A model generated the notes under the pieces. It made no database searches, was not told the origin of the DNA, and saw only the letters and a program-made list of their open reading frames with translations. Of a DNA stretch of 64,000 nucleotides, positions 1 to 13,400 are shown piece by piece; the first letter of the stretch is position 1; every line of letters starts with the position of its first letter. The translations under genes and the position numbers were made by a program. This DNA comes from Chlorella sorokiniana (taxonomy: Eukaryota > Chlorophyta > Trebouxiophyceae > Chlorellales > Chlorellaceae), in assembly GCA_025917655.1 (NCBI GenBank), contig CP084620.1, positions 2,418,001-2,482,000 of the forward strand. Reading direction: 5' to 3'.

Positions 1-1
1 G

Positions 2-30
2 CGGCGCGACCACACCGTCCTGGAGATTGA

Positions 31-67
<37 letters not shown>

Positions 68-88
68 TTCTTCCGCTTTGGCTCATGA
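2..88 (+). CDS. C-terminal end of a gene running in from the left edge (partial)
   Basis: In frame 2 the sequence reads RRDHTVLEID, then twelve glycines from a pure GGC tract, then FFRFGS and a TGA at 86-88. The opening ten residues look like ordinary protein and the frame stays open to the window edge, so this is probably the last exon of a (+) strand gene that begins outside the window. I cannot assign a family from so few residues. The competing reading, an ATG followed by polyalanine in another frame from 30, is less convincing because it needs the start codon to sit directly before the repeat. Confidence 0.4.
32..67 (+). repeat. (GGC)12 trinucleotide repeat
   Basis: Twelve perfect GGC units encode a glycine run near the C-terminus of the left-edge gene. 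A pure run of this length is likely to vary between strains. Confidence 0.8.
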
Positions 89-1198
89 GACTCGCCGGCT
101 TGGGCTGAAGCACCCCATGCTCATGTCAAAGTCTCAGCCTGTGAGGTTTTCTTTCCCGGCCTGGCTGCCACGTCCTTGTTGCTCGTGCGCAACCCAGGTC
201 TGCACCGCATTTGTTGCTCTTCTGTTGTGGACACGCATTGGTTCAAAAGTTTGGCAAACTGTGTTCTGATGCTTTGGCGTTTACATGCATGGCTGCATGC
301 ACCAGGTTGAACAGGCAAGCCAAAAGGCACAGCTATGGTGTGCTTCGAACGCTGTGCAAAGAGGTTGGGCATTTGCGGATGGGTGCGAGGGCAGCAGAGT
401 GGTTGTTCAGCAGCCAAAGTTCTGGCAGGGGTTGCAGCCTGAGGTACTTCTTGCAGCAGGACACACACTCCTCGAGAGTGGCGTTCCCAAAGGCGGACGG
501 GCTGTTTTGTTGGTGCAGGATCTGTCGCACTCGGTGCCGCCGGCCATAGCGGGGCTTTGGTAGGGTCACTGGCGGTGAAGAAGTTGTAGAGGTTTGAGGT
601 CAAGATGTCGGGCTGCATGATGGCCTTGCACAGATTGTCACAGGAGAATCCAGCTGCAGATGAGCAACACAACGCCAGAGATACCCTCCTCTGCTCTGTG
701 CCCCCCTGCAAGCACGCTCCACCCGCCCGCCCACCTCCAATGGTCTGCCTCTGAAGCAGCGCTTGGGATGCAAGACTGCCTGTACTGCTTGTGTTAGGGA
801 CACGAAGACTGACAAGTCAGCAACCTGAAAGAGTACCGAGCAGACACAGTGTATTGTGCCCGATGCCTGAAAGAAGAGACTGGTGTCAAGACGGATGCCA
901 TGATAACACCGCGCTCTGTGCCAAGCCACAGCGCACCGGTACACTTGGCCGCCAAGCGCCGGCCACCTCTCTACTCTGAAGACCCCACAGAAACAGTAAG
1001 AGCTTGCTGTTCCATGTACAAGGAGAGTGGTTCATGCAGCAGCATAAGCCACCGTACATTTTCAGCAACCAAAGCTGTTGCCAGCCTGCATCCTCAGCAG
1101 CTGTGGCTGCTGCAGGGACTGCAGTCGGAGGTCAGGACACACATTCCTCGACAGTACTGCCGACAGCACATCCTCAAGCACGCTTTTAAGGCACGGGT
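89..1198. other. 1.1 kb without a supported gene
   Basis: The region holds short open frames on both strands but none shows domain character, splice-linked partners or a family match. It probably contains the 3' UTRs of the two flanking convergent genes. A TGTAA on the minus strand (plus 281-285, read as TTACA) could be a distant poly(A) signal for the galactosyltransferase gene, but it lies more than 900 bases past its stop. Confidence 0.5.
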
Positions 1199-4100
1199 CA
1201 GTCGTCGCGCCCCTTGGGTCTGTGCCCGCCGCCGTGGTGCCCTTTGCGCCGCATCGACTTGCGGGCCCAGGGCAGCAGGAAACAGGCCAGCAGCAGGCTG
1301 CCCGCCCACAGCAGCACGCCAAAGAGCGCCAGGCGCGCGACGCCCACCGCGCCGCGCTCGCTGCCGCCGCCCTCCCGATCCGCTTTGTCACCACGCCGCG
1401 CTTTCCGCCGCCGCCACCCGCAGCCAGCCCCTCGTCCGCGTTTAGAAGCCCCTCGTCCACCAGAGCATCCGACCCAGCCTGGCCGATGCCGTCGCCGCCG
1501 CCGCCCACGTCTATGGCAGTGCCGGCTTTGCCAGCGCCGCCGCCGTGCGCCGCCCCGTCCTCGGCATCCGCAGCCTGTTGCTCCCGCAGCACCTCGCTGT
1601 CTTCGTGCAGCTGCTGCTCCTGCCGCTGGCCACGCTCTGCCGCCGTGCCCTCACCCTGCCGCTGCCCAGCCTTGCCCAGCTCCCGGTCGCCTCGCTGCCA
1701 CTGCTGCCCTTGCCAGCTGCGTACTGCTTGCCCTGGGCCGCCAGCCTCAGGCATTCCTTGACCTGCAGGAGGTGCACGGTTTGCCGGGTGCCGGAGATCA
1801 AGGGCGAGTCAACAGCCTGCTGCTCACACTAGAGAAACGCACGCATACCTGCTCTAGCGACCAGTCAGGATGGCCGGTGCATTTGAGGCGCAGCCGCTTT
1901 GCGAGCCCCGGGTCTGCAACAGCAGCACCGCCACCCCGCAGGCGCGCTGCGCTGTCCGCCACCAGCTGCTCTTGGGTGCGCAGCGGCTTGGCGGCAGCCT
2001 GCAGCAGGCAGGCAAGCCAACATCAGCGCGCCACACGTCCGACGTCAAGACGCAGCAAACAGCTTGAAGAATATCCAACATAGCCAAAAGGGGACCTGCT
2101 CTTGCTGCCACTAGGAAAGCAGAGGCGCCGCCCACCTTCTGCTGGCGGTCCTGCGTTGCGGCAGTGGCGAGGGCTTGCGCGGCCTTGCTACCCTTGCGCG
2201 GCGTGCAGTGCTGCAGGCAGAGTGCAGACAGGCCAGGGACCGTGGTCTCCACCAACACAGAAGATGGCACAACTTTCACTCCTCACATCCCCCTGGACGG
2301 TCTCAATATGTGTGGAACTCTCGGTGGGACACCACCCTGCGGTTGCGCCTGGCCACGGCCTTGGTCTGCAACCACCCACCCGCCGGTGCCCGCCTCACTC
2401 CCACCAGCGCACCTTGCAGGACAGCGCGCAGTTCTCGAACATGTAGCCCTGGTTGGCCTCGCACTCCCCTGCTGCAGCCCAATGAGGGCACCGATCTGCG
2501 GACACAACATGGGGAATAGTGACAAGACATCGAGGTATGAGTCCCAGTGCAGCAGCAACGGCGTGCACCCGGCCAACGTCCGATGGGCAGGAGGAGAGCA
2601 TGCTGGGGTGCAGCGGCGCCCTGCTCCATCAGCGGCGCCCGTCAGAGCCCGGCACCCCAGCTGTGGCGCGCCTCACCGTCCGTGTCGTGGCATGGGTCCG
2701 GCAGCTCCAGGGTCGCATACACCTCGTCAAACTCAGCCATCAGCCGCTCGGCCTGGAAGGCAAGCAGGGCTGTCTGTTGCTGCACACCTTTGTGTTACTC
2801 TGCACAAAAACAGTTGCGCTCACACCAGGATACTGTGGCAGGCCGCCACGCGCATCCAGGTCATGCGTGCAATGGGCACGCCACCACTGGCCCTCTGCCC
2901 GACGGCCCAGGCAGCCGCCCCGCTGCTCTGCCGCGCTCACCTTGCCGCACTCCCGCTCCAGCTCGTCGCTGGGGGGCACACCTTGCGGTGGCGCTCGCAG
3001 AAGGCGACGTTCAGGGTCAGCGGAACCTGGGGCGCGCAGGGGGCACGCGAGGCACAGGAAGCGCATGTGAGTGGAAACAAAGTCCCGTGCTGGTCATGGA
3101 GCAGCCGCATGCGCTACAATTTCAGGCCATTGAGCATATGCCCCCCCACCCCCCCACACACACCTGTATGGCCATGAGGTCACGCAGCAGCGCCTCCCCG
3201 TGGTCTTGAAGAGCTTGGCGCTGGGGGTGGGCAAACAGGCCCTTGCGAGACTCGCGGGGATTGGAGCTGCGGGCACGGTGTAGATGGGGGGGGAGAACCA
3301 GGGGGGCACAGTATTCAGTGGTGTGGCCTCTCATCACGCCCCCTGCCCCACTCCCACACAGGAAGAGGCCCTCCGCAGGTGGTGGACTGGCACCCCTGAC
3401 CATCCCGGCGGCCACGCCAGCGTGCTGCCTGCCCCCCAGCAGCCAAGCCGTGTGCAGCCCACCCGATCTGCCAGGGCGGGCAGGACAGCGGGTCGAACGA
3501 GTAGTGCCAGTGCTTGTCGAACGAGTACTGGGTGCCGGGCACGTTCCACAGCAGGCCGTAGTGCAGCACCTTGGGGGCTCTGCAAGGGGGTGGGGTGTGT
3601 GTGGGGTGGGGGTGGGGGAGAGCCGAGGCCAGTGCAATGCCTCCCAGCGGCCGCCCCCGCAAAACAGCAGCAACGGTTGCTGCTGCGGCCTGGCCGGCAA
3701 GCAACCCTTCTCCGTCCCTTTCTCCCGTACACAGCAAAGCGGCAGGAAAGACGGGAAGCAGCAAGCGTGCTTGAGGCCAAGCGGGGCTGCCCCCAGCCAC
3801 CCACCCACGACGTCGTATCCAGGGTACAGCATGGCAGTGTGCAGCACGGTGTGCCACACATCGGCCGCCGCGCAGCCGTAGCTGTAGCCGTACATCTCGC
3901 TGATCCAGGGGCGGTCGCCCTTGTGGGTGGAGTAGGCGTCGCCCGTCAGCTCCCAGGCCTGAAGGTGTGTGTTTGGTGGTGGTGGTGGTGAGGGGCTGCT
4001 GGGGAAAGGCAGCCGGGCTGCCTTTTGACGTGGCGTGCACCTACCCCCAGCTGCCTGCTGCTGCTGGCGTAGCCCGGCCCGCACACCCCAAAGCTCCCCG

Positions 4101-5526
4101 GTTTCCCCCCGCAGGCAGAGAAGCAGGCAGGCAGGCGCAGCGCGGGCGCAGCGTGCGCAGCGGCCTCACATCAGGGTCGAAGCGAACGTCCTCTGTGTAC
4201 TTGAGCCAGAGGGGGCCACCCGCCGCAGATCCTCTCGGTGCATCAGCGTGTAGCCGCCCACCTGGTCTCCACGCCGCCCCGCGGCCCTGCACGCGGCGGG
4301 GAGGGTGCTTGCAGCAGCAGCGGCGGGATGCGCAGCGGCAGCACGATGCAGCCCCAACACCGGCCGCTGCTCCCCTCCCGAAGGCCGGCCGCCCCGCCAC
4401 CCACCCGCCCGCGTGTCGTTGCGGGGCAGCACCCAGGGCACGTGCTTCATGGCCAGCGCGTTCTTCACGCCCTTCATGTAGCCAAAGTAGGCGGCGCAGG
4501 CCAGCCCCGGCTTGGCCCCAGCCTCCTGCAGCCACATGGACACACGCTGTTTGGGGGAGGGGGGCAAGCTTGACAAGGGCCCGCACTGCTGTCCAAGCCC
4601 CCTGCTCTCCCCCAACATGGCAGGCTCCCGCACAAAGCGCTGCCCATGCTGATCGGGAATGCGGGCACCCCGAAAGGCACCCCAGCCTGCGCCTGCCTTG
4701 CCGGAGGCCTGCTGCGCCCCCACCCCCGCCCCTGGCCCCACCCACCTCTGGCGTGAAAGGCTCCCGCATGATCATGTCAGCATCAATGACCAGCACGTAG
4801 TCCTCCTTCACGTCGTTCTTGGCAAGCCAGTCGATGATGGCCACCGGCTTGTTGTATGCCTGCAGGGCGCCCGGCACGGTCAGCCGAATGTCCGCTGGCT
4901 AGCATGGGCAGCTGGCAACGCCCCCGCAGCAGCCATGGCACGCGGGTTTGCCTGCTGCACTCGATATTGCTGCAACCCTGAGGCAATCGTGCGCTGCACT
5001 GCGCACCGAGTAGGTGTCGCCGTTGCGGGGTGGTGCGTGTAAGATGGCGCCACGTGCGTCGGGACGAGGTCGCGGTCAGCTGCCGGCAGCCGCTCGTACT
5101 CCTCGGGCGTGCAGCACATGATGCGGGTGATGGGGCCGGGCTGCCCTGACTTGCGGTGGCTGTAGAACATGCCCAGCGTCTGCCAAGAGAAGTAGGGTGA
5201 GCACTCGGTGGTGATGACCTGCAGGCGGCAGCCAACCGCGGCAGGACGTGAGGAGCGGCAACAGAAGCGGGCAAGGCGCGGGAAGGCTCGTGATCGATCA
5301 ATTACTGCATAAACGCGTATCACAAACACTGGTTATAGAGCTTTAGGCAGTCTTTTAAGACTGTGGGACTTGTAAGGGCGCCGATGCTGCAACCCGCCGA
5401 GTTGCAGCCCTAGCAGCAGCAGAATGTGCTCACCGTGTGCACACTGGCGCCACTCTCGACGGCAGGCAAAGCGCCCAGCAGCCCAACCAGCAGCAAGACA
5501 GCCGCACAAGCAGGCTTGCGGTTCAT
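1199..5526 (-). CDS. SERGT1: Peptidyl-serine alpha-galactosyltransferase (SERGT/SGT1 type) with ShK domain and C-terminal membrane anchor
   Basis: Family role: adds alpha-galactose to serine in hydroxyproline-rich extensin-like proteins in the secretory pathway. Exon 1 (5434-5526) begins MNRKPACAAVLLLVGLLGAL, a signal peptide. Later exons carry SPYFSWQTLGMFYS, AYNKPVAIIDW (4746-4859) with the DxD-type IDADMIM, AYFGYMKG, GGYTLMHREDLRRV, WISEMYGYSYG, MLYPGYDV and VLHYGLLWNVPG, all in family order. Near 2415-2510 a cysteine-rich ShK motif reads CPHWAAAGECEANQGYMFEN. The last exon ends in a hydrophobic helix (ALFGVLLWAGSLLLACFLLP) and a short basic tail, giving a type I topology. At least three conserved exons are one base short at C runs (plus 5027-5030, 4211-4215, 2971-2976), and the frame path between 1390 and 1720 is not fully resolved. 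Family assignment is secure; the last exon joins are less so. Confidence 0.88.
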
Positions 5527-5835
5527 TGCAGATTTCGTTATTGGTGATGATCGCCTAGCATCCCTTGATATCGTTTACTGCTGCAGGGAGGAAGCGTTCG
5601 CAAGCGGACCACAGCTCCCCTGTTCGAGTGCAGCACCCGAAAGGCAGGTGTGATGCAGTTGGATACATCCGTATCGCAACGCGATTGAAATTGGCAAGAG
5701 AGCTTGAAAGGGTGCCAGCCTGTCCATGCCGGCGCTGGCAATCCCCGCAGCTCGTCCTGCTCTCGCTCCCGTTGACCAAAGACAACTGTTTCAGCCCGCT
5801 CGCTGCCCACCCCGGCAAACTGAAGGCAGGGCAAA
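5527..5835. other. Intergenic: promoter of SERGT1 and 3' side of RRP8
   Basis: This spacer of 309 bases separates two minus-strand genes. It should hold the RRP8 3' UTR and the galactosyltransferase promoter. I see no TATA box, poly(A) consensus or convincing small gene. Confidence 0.5.
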
Positions 5836-7181
5836 TCAGCGCTTCTTGTATTGACAGGCCCGTAGGTGGGGCCATTTCGGCGCAGCGTTGCCGCCGCCCC
5901 TTGCCTGCTGCTCGCGCTGCAGCTCCAGCACCAGAAAGTGCGAGTTGGAGGTGTCCTTGCGCTTGGACACAAACCCCAGCGCGCCCAGCGCCTCCAGGAA
6001 GTCGGGCAGCACGCTGCTTCCGGCGTCGTCCACAAACCGCGACTGCACCTCGGCGATCCACAGCCAGCCGGCGGGCTTCAGGATGCGGGCGGCCTCGCCC
6101 AGGAACGCGCCGTAGTCGGTGCCCATGAGGGAGAGGCAGAAGATGGCGGCGTCCACGCTGCCGTCAGGCAGCGGCACGTCGGCCATGTTGCAGGCCACCA
6201 CCCCCGGGGCCGTCTCCGTCAGGTCAAAGCTGCGCACCGCCTGCTGAGCCGCCGCCGCCACCTTGGCGTCGCCGCACCCCAGGTCCGCCACAGCCCAGCC
6301 CCGCGGCCTGCCCCGCAGCCAGCGTATGGCCAGGTCCACGGGCTGCACAGGCCAGCCCTTGGTCTGCTCGCGGAAGCCTGCGGCGAGGGGGCAAGGCGAG
6401 GCGCAGGTGCTAGCTGCATGAACAGAATTGCCTTTGCATTCGTGAAGCACGCGCGCCCTTTGCAGGCTGCACACATCGACTACTGTTGCCATGCATGTTG
6501 CGAGCGCAGCACCGTACAGTGCAACCAAGGAGGCCGCACAATGCAGCCAGGCGGCGTACCCTCATGGTACTGCTCCATCAGCTGGGGTTCCCGTCGCATC
6601 ATCTGCAGCGCCGCCTGCCCGTCGCTCGTGTACAGCGTCTCGTTCAGCCAGCGAAAGCGGCCGCCCTGCAGCCTCTGCCGCATCTGCTGCAGCAAGCTGC
6701 CCCCGCCTGCAGGCAATTGTGTCCGAGGAAAACCAAAGGCCCCGTGAATGGTCCCTGCGCAAGATTGGCGCCTGCAGCCAGCCGCACAAACAGCACACGA
6801 GGCTCATCCAGCTGTGTTATCACCTTTCCCTTTGCCTTTCTTGGTGCTAACTGCAGCAGGCAGGGTGACAAATCTGCCTGGAGAGGACTGCGCCGCTGCT
6901 GCTGCCCGTGGCGCCACGGTTGGCGTCGCCGACTTGTGCGGGAGGGCGTTGGGGGCGTCCATCTGCACTGCTACCATCTCATCTACAGACAGCTGCTGCT
7001 TCTGGTCCCTCCGCTTCTTCTTATTCTTCTTTTTCGCCGTCCCAGCGCTCACAACATGCAGCTCCCGCGGCTCGGCGGCGGCTTTGGGCGATTCCATATG
7101 AGAGGCCACATCCTGATGCTTGAATTTGTTCTTCGACTTCCTCCGCTTGACCGCAGGCGCACTGTCGCCGGCGGCCGGCAT
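5836..7181 (-). CDS. RRP8: Ribosomal RNA-processing protein 8 (25S rRNA m1A methyltransferase)
   Basis: RRP8 is a nucleolar SAM-dependent enzyme; in yeast it makes N1-methyladenosine in 25S rRNA. Three exons fit well: 6824-7181, 6560-6706 and 5836-6377, joining in phase to 348 residues. The N-terminal ~120 residues are lysine-rich and disordered (KRRKSKNKFK, KKKNKKKRR), as expected for nucleolar targeting. Exon 2 holds the family helix (LQQMRQRLQGGRFRWLNE) and LYTSDGQAA. Exon 3 holds SAM motif I VADLGCGDAKVA, then MADVPLPDGSVDAAIFCLSL and an EVQSRF segment near the C-terminus. The start is the ATG opening the lysine-rich exon. No frame offset is needed here, which makes it the cleanest multi-exon model in the window. 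Confidence 0.93.
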
Positions 7182-7417
7182 GGCGCCGAGTTCAGAAGGG
7201 CTCTACAGTGGTTGAAAGCTCCTTTCACGAAGTCAGCACCAGATGGTGGACAATACATAGCAGTAGCAACGCCATACAGTAATTAGCAAACAGCGCCGGC
7301 GCCGCCATGCGTGCGCATGTCGTGGAAATCGGGACATGCGTTTGTTTCAGTGCACCAGCTTTGCCAATCCAATGATACACGCTCCCACAACCTTTTTTTC
7401 TCAACAAGGCTGGCCAT

Positions 7418-10400
7418 CTACGCTGCACCCCTGCGCCGTCGCTTGCGTTTGCCGGTGCTGGGCTGCTCTTCCTGCACCCCCGCCGCCTCTGCCGCCGCCG
7501 CCTCCTCCTGCTGCTCCTGCCGCCTGCCCCGCTTCTTCTTCCTCCCGCTCTGCACTCCTGCGTGCTCCCCGCCCTTCCTGCCGACCATATCTCCCAGGGC
7601 CAGCTGCGCATCCAGCTCCTGTATCTGCTCCTGGAGGCCCTCCAACTCGCCGCCGCACTCCGCCTCAGCCTGCTCCGCCTCAGCCTGCACAGCCGAGGGA
7701 TAGCAGCAAGGGCAGCGCATATGAGCAGCAGAAACGCAAAGGGAAGAGCACGAGGTGAAACCCACAGCAGGAGGAAGGCGATGCAGCGGCGGGCTCCCCA
7801 CGCACCTGCGCCTGCTCTGCCGCCGCTGCTGCCTCGTCCCGAGCCTTGGCCAGCGCCACCCACTCCTGTAACGCCGCCACCTGCTCCGCTGCCTGCTCCG
7901 CCGCGCTGTTCTGCAGCGTGCAAGCGAAGTAGCAGGGCTACTGGGTTTGGTACATGCAGCACAGAATTGAAACACGCGTGTAGGTGCAGCACCAAACCAG
8001 CAGCCTGCGTGGCGCCCAGGTTGGCGCCAGCCCCCACCTGGCCCATGGTGCCTGCGCTGCCAAAGCGCGCTTCCGCCCGCTCCAGAGGCGGCACGTGGAA
8101 GGACGCGCCGCTGACCACGCCGTTGGGGTGGATGCGGCGGCCGTCCAGGGTGAGGATGGTGCCGGTGCCGGTGCGCAGCTTCTGCGGCAGGGTGACGGCA
8201 GCGCGGCGAGCGCAGCTGCCAGCGTGTTGAAAAGGTGTGCCGAAAGGTGTTTCGAACTAAGTGCGCCCCAAGCCTTCACTGTCCACCGTGCTGCTGACCA
8301 CAAGCAGCAGCCCAGCAACCAGCTTGCTCTGCCAGCCCCCACAGGCAGCGTACCTGCGACATGAACTCCTTGTACTGCTCCGCATCCTCCAGCGTCTCAA
8401 ACACCAGCACCGAGCCCATCAGGCCGCCCAGGATAGTGGCGCGATGGCCGGGGCGGGCGGGGCGGATCAGGTTGATGGCATAGCCCAGGCAGCCGCGGGG
8501 CCAGTCGCCCGCCCCCAGGCCCAGGCCCTGGCCTGCATCCCCCGGCGGGGGGGAAGCGACACGGGGGTGAGAGCAGACGGCAGAGCAGGGAAGCAGGGGG
8601 ACGGGGCGACGCTGGAAGGAGCGGGGCGGACCACACAGCGACACCCACTCACCAGCCTCCTTCTTGCGGCTCAGCACGCTCGTGTGGGGCAGCGGCATGG
8701 CCAGCGGGGGTCGGCGCCGCCGCGCGCGCGCCGCCGCCGCCAGCGCGTGCGCGCGCTCCCCCGCGCGCTCAAAGCCTGGGGAGTCGCCGGGGGCATGGCC
8801 TGGAAGGCGGGCGCCATGGAGGTGAGGGGCAGCATGTCGGGCACCGGGTACCGCTGCGCCTCCAGCAGCGCGGCCAGGCGCCGCCGCGCCGCCGCGTCCT
8901 GCACCACCACCGTGCACAGCACGCTGCGGAAGCTGGCCGCCAGCACGCGCGACAGGTCAGCGTCCTCCACCGTCGCCAGCTGGGCCACCACGCCCACCAG
9001 CCCCGCATCGCCTGCGCAGCAGGGGCAGCGCCGTCGCGGCATGGTACACCCGCGGCATCCATCAGCCCCCGCCTCCTGGCACGCTGCCTTGCAGGCTGCT
9101 CTGCCCCCCACCACCGCATGGGCGGCTGCAACGACATCACAGCAGGGCAGCCTCCTCATTCGCGTGGCTCCCCTCCAGCCAGCCGCCCCCTGCTTGCATC
9201 CCCGCACCCGACTGCAGTATTCGGTCGACGGAGGCGGTGAGCGGGTGCTTGGGGCCGCCGTGCCGAGCCTCCAGGCCCTCCTCCGGCTCAGCCCCCGCCG
9301 CTGCCTCGGCCTGCTTACGCGCGGCAGCCAGCTGCTTGGCGGCGGCCTTCAGGCTACTGGGGGCGCGCCCGGCAGCGAGCGCTCGCGGTCGGCCAGCGCC
9401 GCTGCCGCGCCCTCCTGCCGCCGCCGCGCGTCCGCCAGCGCGCCCTGAGCGCCTCCCAGCCGCTCCGCGAGCTCCTCCCGCTGCCGCACCAGCTCGCCGC
9501 GCTGCTGGTTCAGCCGCTCGATGTGGGCAAACCTGCAGGGGTCGGGCGGCCGCGGAAGCTCTTCTGCTTGAGAAATGGCCATACCGCCAGCAGCATCACC
9601 GCCGGCCTTGCAGCAGACACCCTCGGGACCTTTGCTAGGCTGCTGCAAAAGTTGCCCAAGTGCGCCGCCCCACCTGGCGGCGTCATCTGAGAAGATTACG
9701 GGGCGGGACCAGCATGCCGCCCACCCCTCCCCATCCATGTCTAGCTCCAGCGAGGCGCACGGGTACAGCCCCAGCGCCTCGCACGCCAACTCGCACTCCA
9801 GAGCGCCGCTGGCTCGCCCTGCGGCAAGCGGGCGCGGGCGCGCACGGGCGAGCAGCCACAAGGTCACAGGCAGGGCGGGCCAGGGCTGCCGCCGCCGTTC
9901 AGCTGCCCAGCACGCCTCTGGCAGGCGGGCAGCAGGAGGCGCGCCCCCGCCCCAGCACCCGTTGACGACTGCCCGCGCCAAGCAGGACGCAGCAGGGGAG
10001 TGTTCAAGGGAAGGCAGCCCCGGTGACAGGCCTTGCTCATCCGCCGGCGGAACCGCTCGTTGGGAGCAGGCTCGCCCACCTCCCCCCACACACACCCGAC
10101 CCCTCAAGGATGCCTAGGTCTCCCAAGAAAGCGCGCCCGTTGTCATCCGTCTCCTGCCCCTCACACCCGCCAGCCAGCTCGGGCAGCTGCGCGCTGGGGC
10201 TCACGCCGCCGCCCGGCGCCCGCAGGCGGCAGCGCACGCGCACGCCGCCGCCCCCCGTCGCATTGCCCCATTCGTCCAGCAGCTGGACGGCTGCGCCGCG
10301 CAGCAGCAGGCGCTGGCGGTCGGTCGCGCCGTTGGTCACCGCCAGCTTGTCGGGCAGCGACGAAGCCTCCAGCCTGCGTTGTAAAAGGGGGGTGCCCATC

Positions 10401-13400
10401 GACCAAAACCCATGAAACCACCCAGCCAGGCCGGCTGTGAAAGAGCGGCAGGGCGGCAAGCGGCAAGCACGCAGCCCAAGCCCAGCATATCGCCCAAGCC
10501 TGCCTGCCCGCGGCACCCTCCCCACCTCAACGTCACCGGCTGGCCGGGCTGCACGTAGAAGCGCACGCTGGCGGAGCGCAGCAGGGCATCCTTGCGGGCC
10601 AGCCCCGCCGCCAGCTCAGCGCGATGCTCGTCGTACTCAGCCACTGCGCTGTACACCCCCGCCGCCGTCAGCTCCGCCAGGGCAAACGCGTAGTGGCCCT
10701 CCTCGTTCTGAAGCTCTTCCTCGCCGTTGGGGGCAGGCAGCGCGTAGCAGGCGACGTCCGCCTTGCCGCCGCCTGCCGCAAGGCCGCGCAGTCGGCAGGG
10801 GGAGCAGCCGGTTCAGGACTGGACACATGCTAGCAAGCCCGGCTCAATGCAAGCAGGCCTGCTCTCCCAGCTGCTATCGACCTTCCCTGCTGCTGCTGCT
10901 GTCGACAAGCTGCACAGCGCTGCGCGGCATGCACCGTTTGGCTGCCCACCTGGCGGCGTGACTTTCAGGGTGAGGCTCTTCGCCGCCACCTCGGGCGGCA
11001 GCGACAGCCCGTTCTCCGTCAGCAGCTGCACGTGCAGCACGGTGCTGGTGCCCGCCGCGCACTCCCCGCCTCGAGCGAGCCGGGCAGCAGCACGCGCAGG
11101 TCGGAGACGGCGTTGAGGGGCTGCATGATGAGGTGCAGCGTGGCATCCGCCACCGCCACCTTGCGGCTGGCTGCCGCCACGCGCAGCACGTAGCTGCCCG
11201 CCTGCTCTGCGGTGATCACGACGTCCCGGAACAGAGCCACCCCTTTCTTCAGCTTGACCTTGTTGCCGCCGTTGGCTGCGACCGAAGCCGAGAGGTCGGA
11301 GCCGTCGGCAGCCTGCGCTGCGCTGCCCAGCGACACCTGCAGCGTAAGCATGCATGGGGGCAGGCTTGGGCGAGGAACAATGTGCAGCCGCCTCTGCTGC
11401 CACTCATTTACCCCCAGCTTCCTGTCCAACAACAACCGCTCTGCGAGCAGCTCCCGGGACCACAGCCCCGGAGTCCTGCCGCCGTCGCACCTCGAAGCTC
11501 TCCCCCACGATGTGGTTGCCGGCGGCGCCGCACACGCGCACGCGCAGCTGCGGCAGCACGGCGCGCGTGCCGCACTCGAGGGTGGCGGGCCCCTCCACCG
11601 CCAGCGCGGCGGGCGGCCCCGGCCGCAGCTCCACCGACAGCGTGTCAGGCTTGAGCAGCGAGGTGGCGCCCTCCCCGCCCTCATCGCGCACCGTGACCTT
11701 CACAGTGCTGAGGGCCAGAGGAGTGGGGCAAACAGGGCGGGGTGGGCCCGGTGCGGGTGCGTGGCGGGTGCATGCGGGTGTGAGTAAGGGGAGACGCGCC
11801 GCCCCGCTCCCTCCACAATCTGCGCTCAAACAAGGCGGGAGACGAGCCCGGCAGGCCGGCCCGCCAGCCAGGGCCGCCAACCCCCACACCCCGGGTGCCC
11901 CGACAGGGCCAGTTTGAAGCGGTACGTGACGTCGCTGCCCTGGGCGTGCCACCCCGCTCCCACTCCCGCTCGTCGTACACCAGCGGCCCCTCCGCCTCCA
12001 GGACCAGGCGCGGCACCGGCAGCAGGCCGTCCCCGCCCAGGCACCTGCACCGCCGAGCGTCGCCGCTGTAAAGCACGCCTCTTGAGCACGGGCCAGGGCG
12101 CGTGCGCCGCATGTTGCTGCGTGCGGCAGGCCATGCAGCAGCATCAGAGTCCTCAGCATGCCCCACCGCCCCACCTGTTGTTCTTGAGGTCCAGAGCCTC
12201 CACATCGATCACAAAGGGGCAGCCGCACCGCGCCACCCCAATCTCCCCGCCGTGCTGGCTGGTCACCTGGTCGGGCATGCTGCAGCAAACAGGGGCGGCA
12301 AGACGCAGGTCACGAGCCTTGCTGCGGGTCCCGGCAGCCTTGTTGGGACCCGACAAGCACGCCCTGGCCAGACGCAGCCCCTGGCAGCTGAGCAACAGCG
12401 TTCGGCCCCGGCAGCCCAATAAGCACGACCTGGCCAGGTACAGCTAGGTAGCTGGGCAGCAGCGATTGGCCCCCGCCAGCGTGGCAGCCAGCAAGTGCCA
12501 GCGGCGGGAACCCACGTGAGTGCCCAGTTGGCGGGCTGATCCGGGCGGCGTGCACCTCCAGCGCCGCCTCCAGCACCATGGCCGGCTCGCTGGCCACAAA
12601 GCGCACCCAGTGGCTGGCCCCTCATTCACGGAGTCGGGCACCTGCAACACAGCAGCCCAACCGGACGACGGGCGCTCAGAGGGGCGAGGAGGGGGAGGGC
12701 AGCAAAGGCCAAGGCCAACCGCCGCGTGAGTGGGCCTCCCACCTGGACGGGGGCAGCCTGAGGGGGTCGCCGCTCCAAGCGGCCTTCTTGGAGCCGCTGC
12801 GCCACGACACGTTCATCTTGCCCCGCACCTCGTGCGCCACCGGCTCGCCGCCCTCGTCCAGCAGGGCCAGGCGCAGGCCCGACACTGCAGCGGAGGTGGA
12901 AGGGCAAAAGGGGATGAGGCAGGGCAGGGGCACACACCAGCAGGCTGCTGCGCTGGCAAGCCCATAGGCGCAGCGTCAGCGCAGCCAGCCGCGGCCATCC
13001 AACCACTCGACCACGCCCGACCCACCAGAGCTGCTGGCAGGCAAGCCCTCCAGCACCGCCGCCAGCTGCGGCCCGTCCTCCGCCGCCACCTCCCTGGTCG
13101 GCAGGGGCGCGCCGTCCAGCCACAGCCGCAGGGCGGCGGGGCGGTTGGAAGCCTCCACTGCCAGCGGGAGCCTGCATGGAGAGAGGGAGCATGCTGTTGC
13201 ATGCATATACAGCGCTGCAGGGAGGGGCGCAGAGAGCTTGAGCAGGGGGCCAGCCAGCCCCGACAGGGCAACCCAGCTCACTCGAGGGAGACGGCTGGGG
13301 CTGCCGCCGCCACCGCCGCCTCGGCGCCCTCGCTGCTCGCGCTGCTCCTGATGCTGAGCCTCAGGGTGGCTGGCCCGTTGGCGGCCGTGGAGCGAGCCCC

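Noticed and set aside
121-711. Minus-strand frame of 196 codons near the left end
   Set aside because: No domain character, no splice partners and no bias in residue use; likely 3' UTR sequence.
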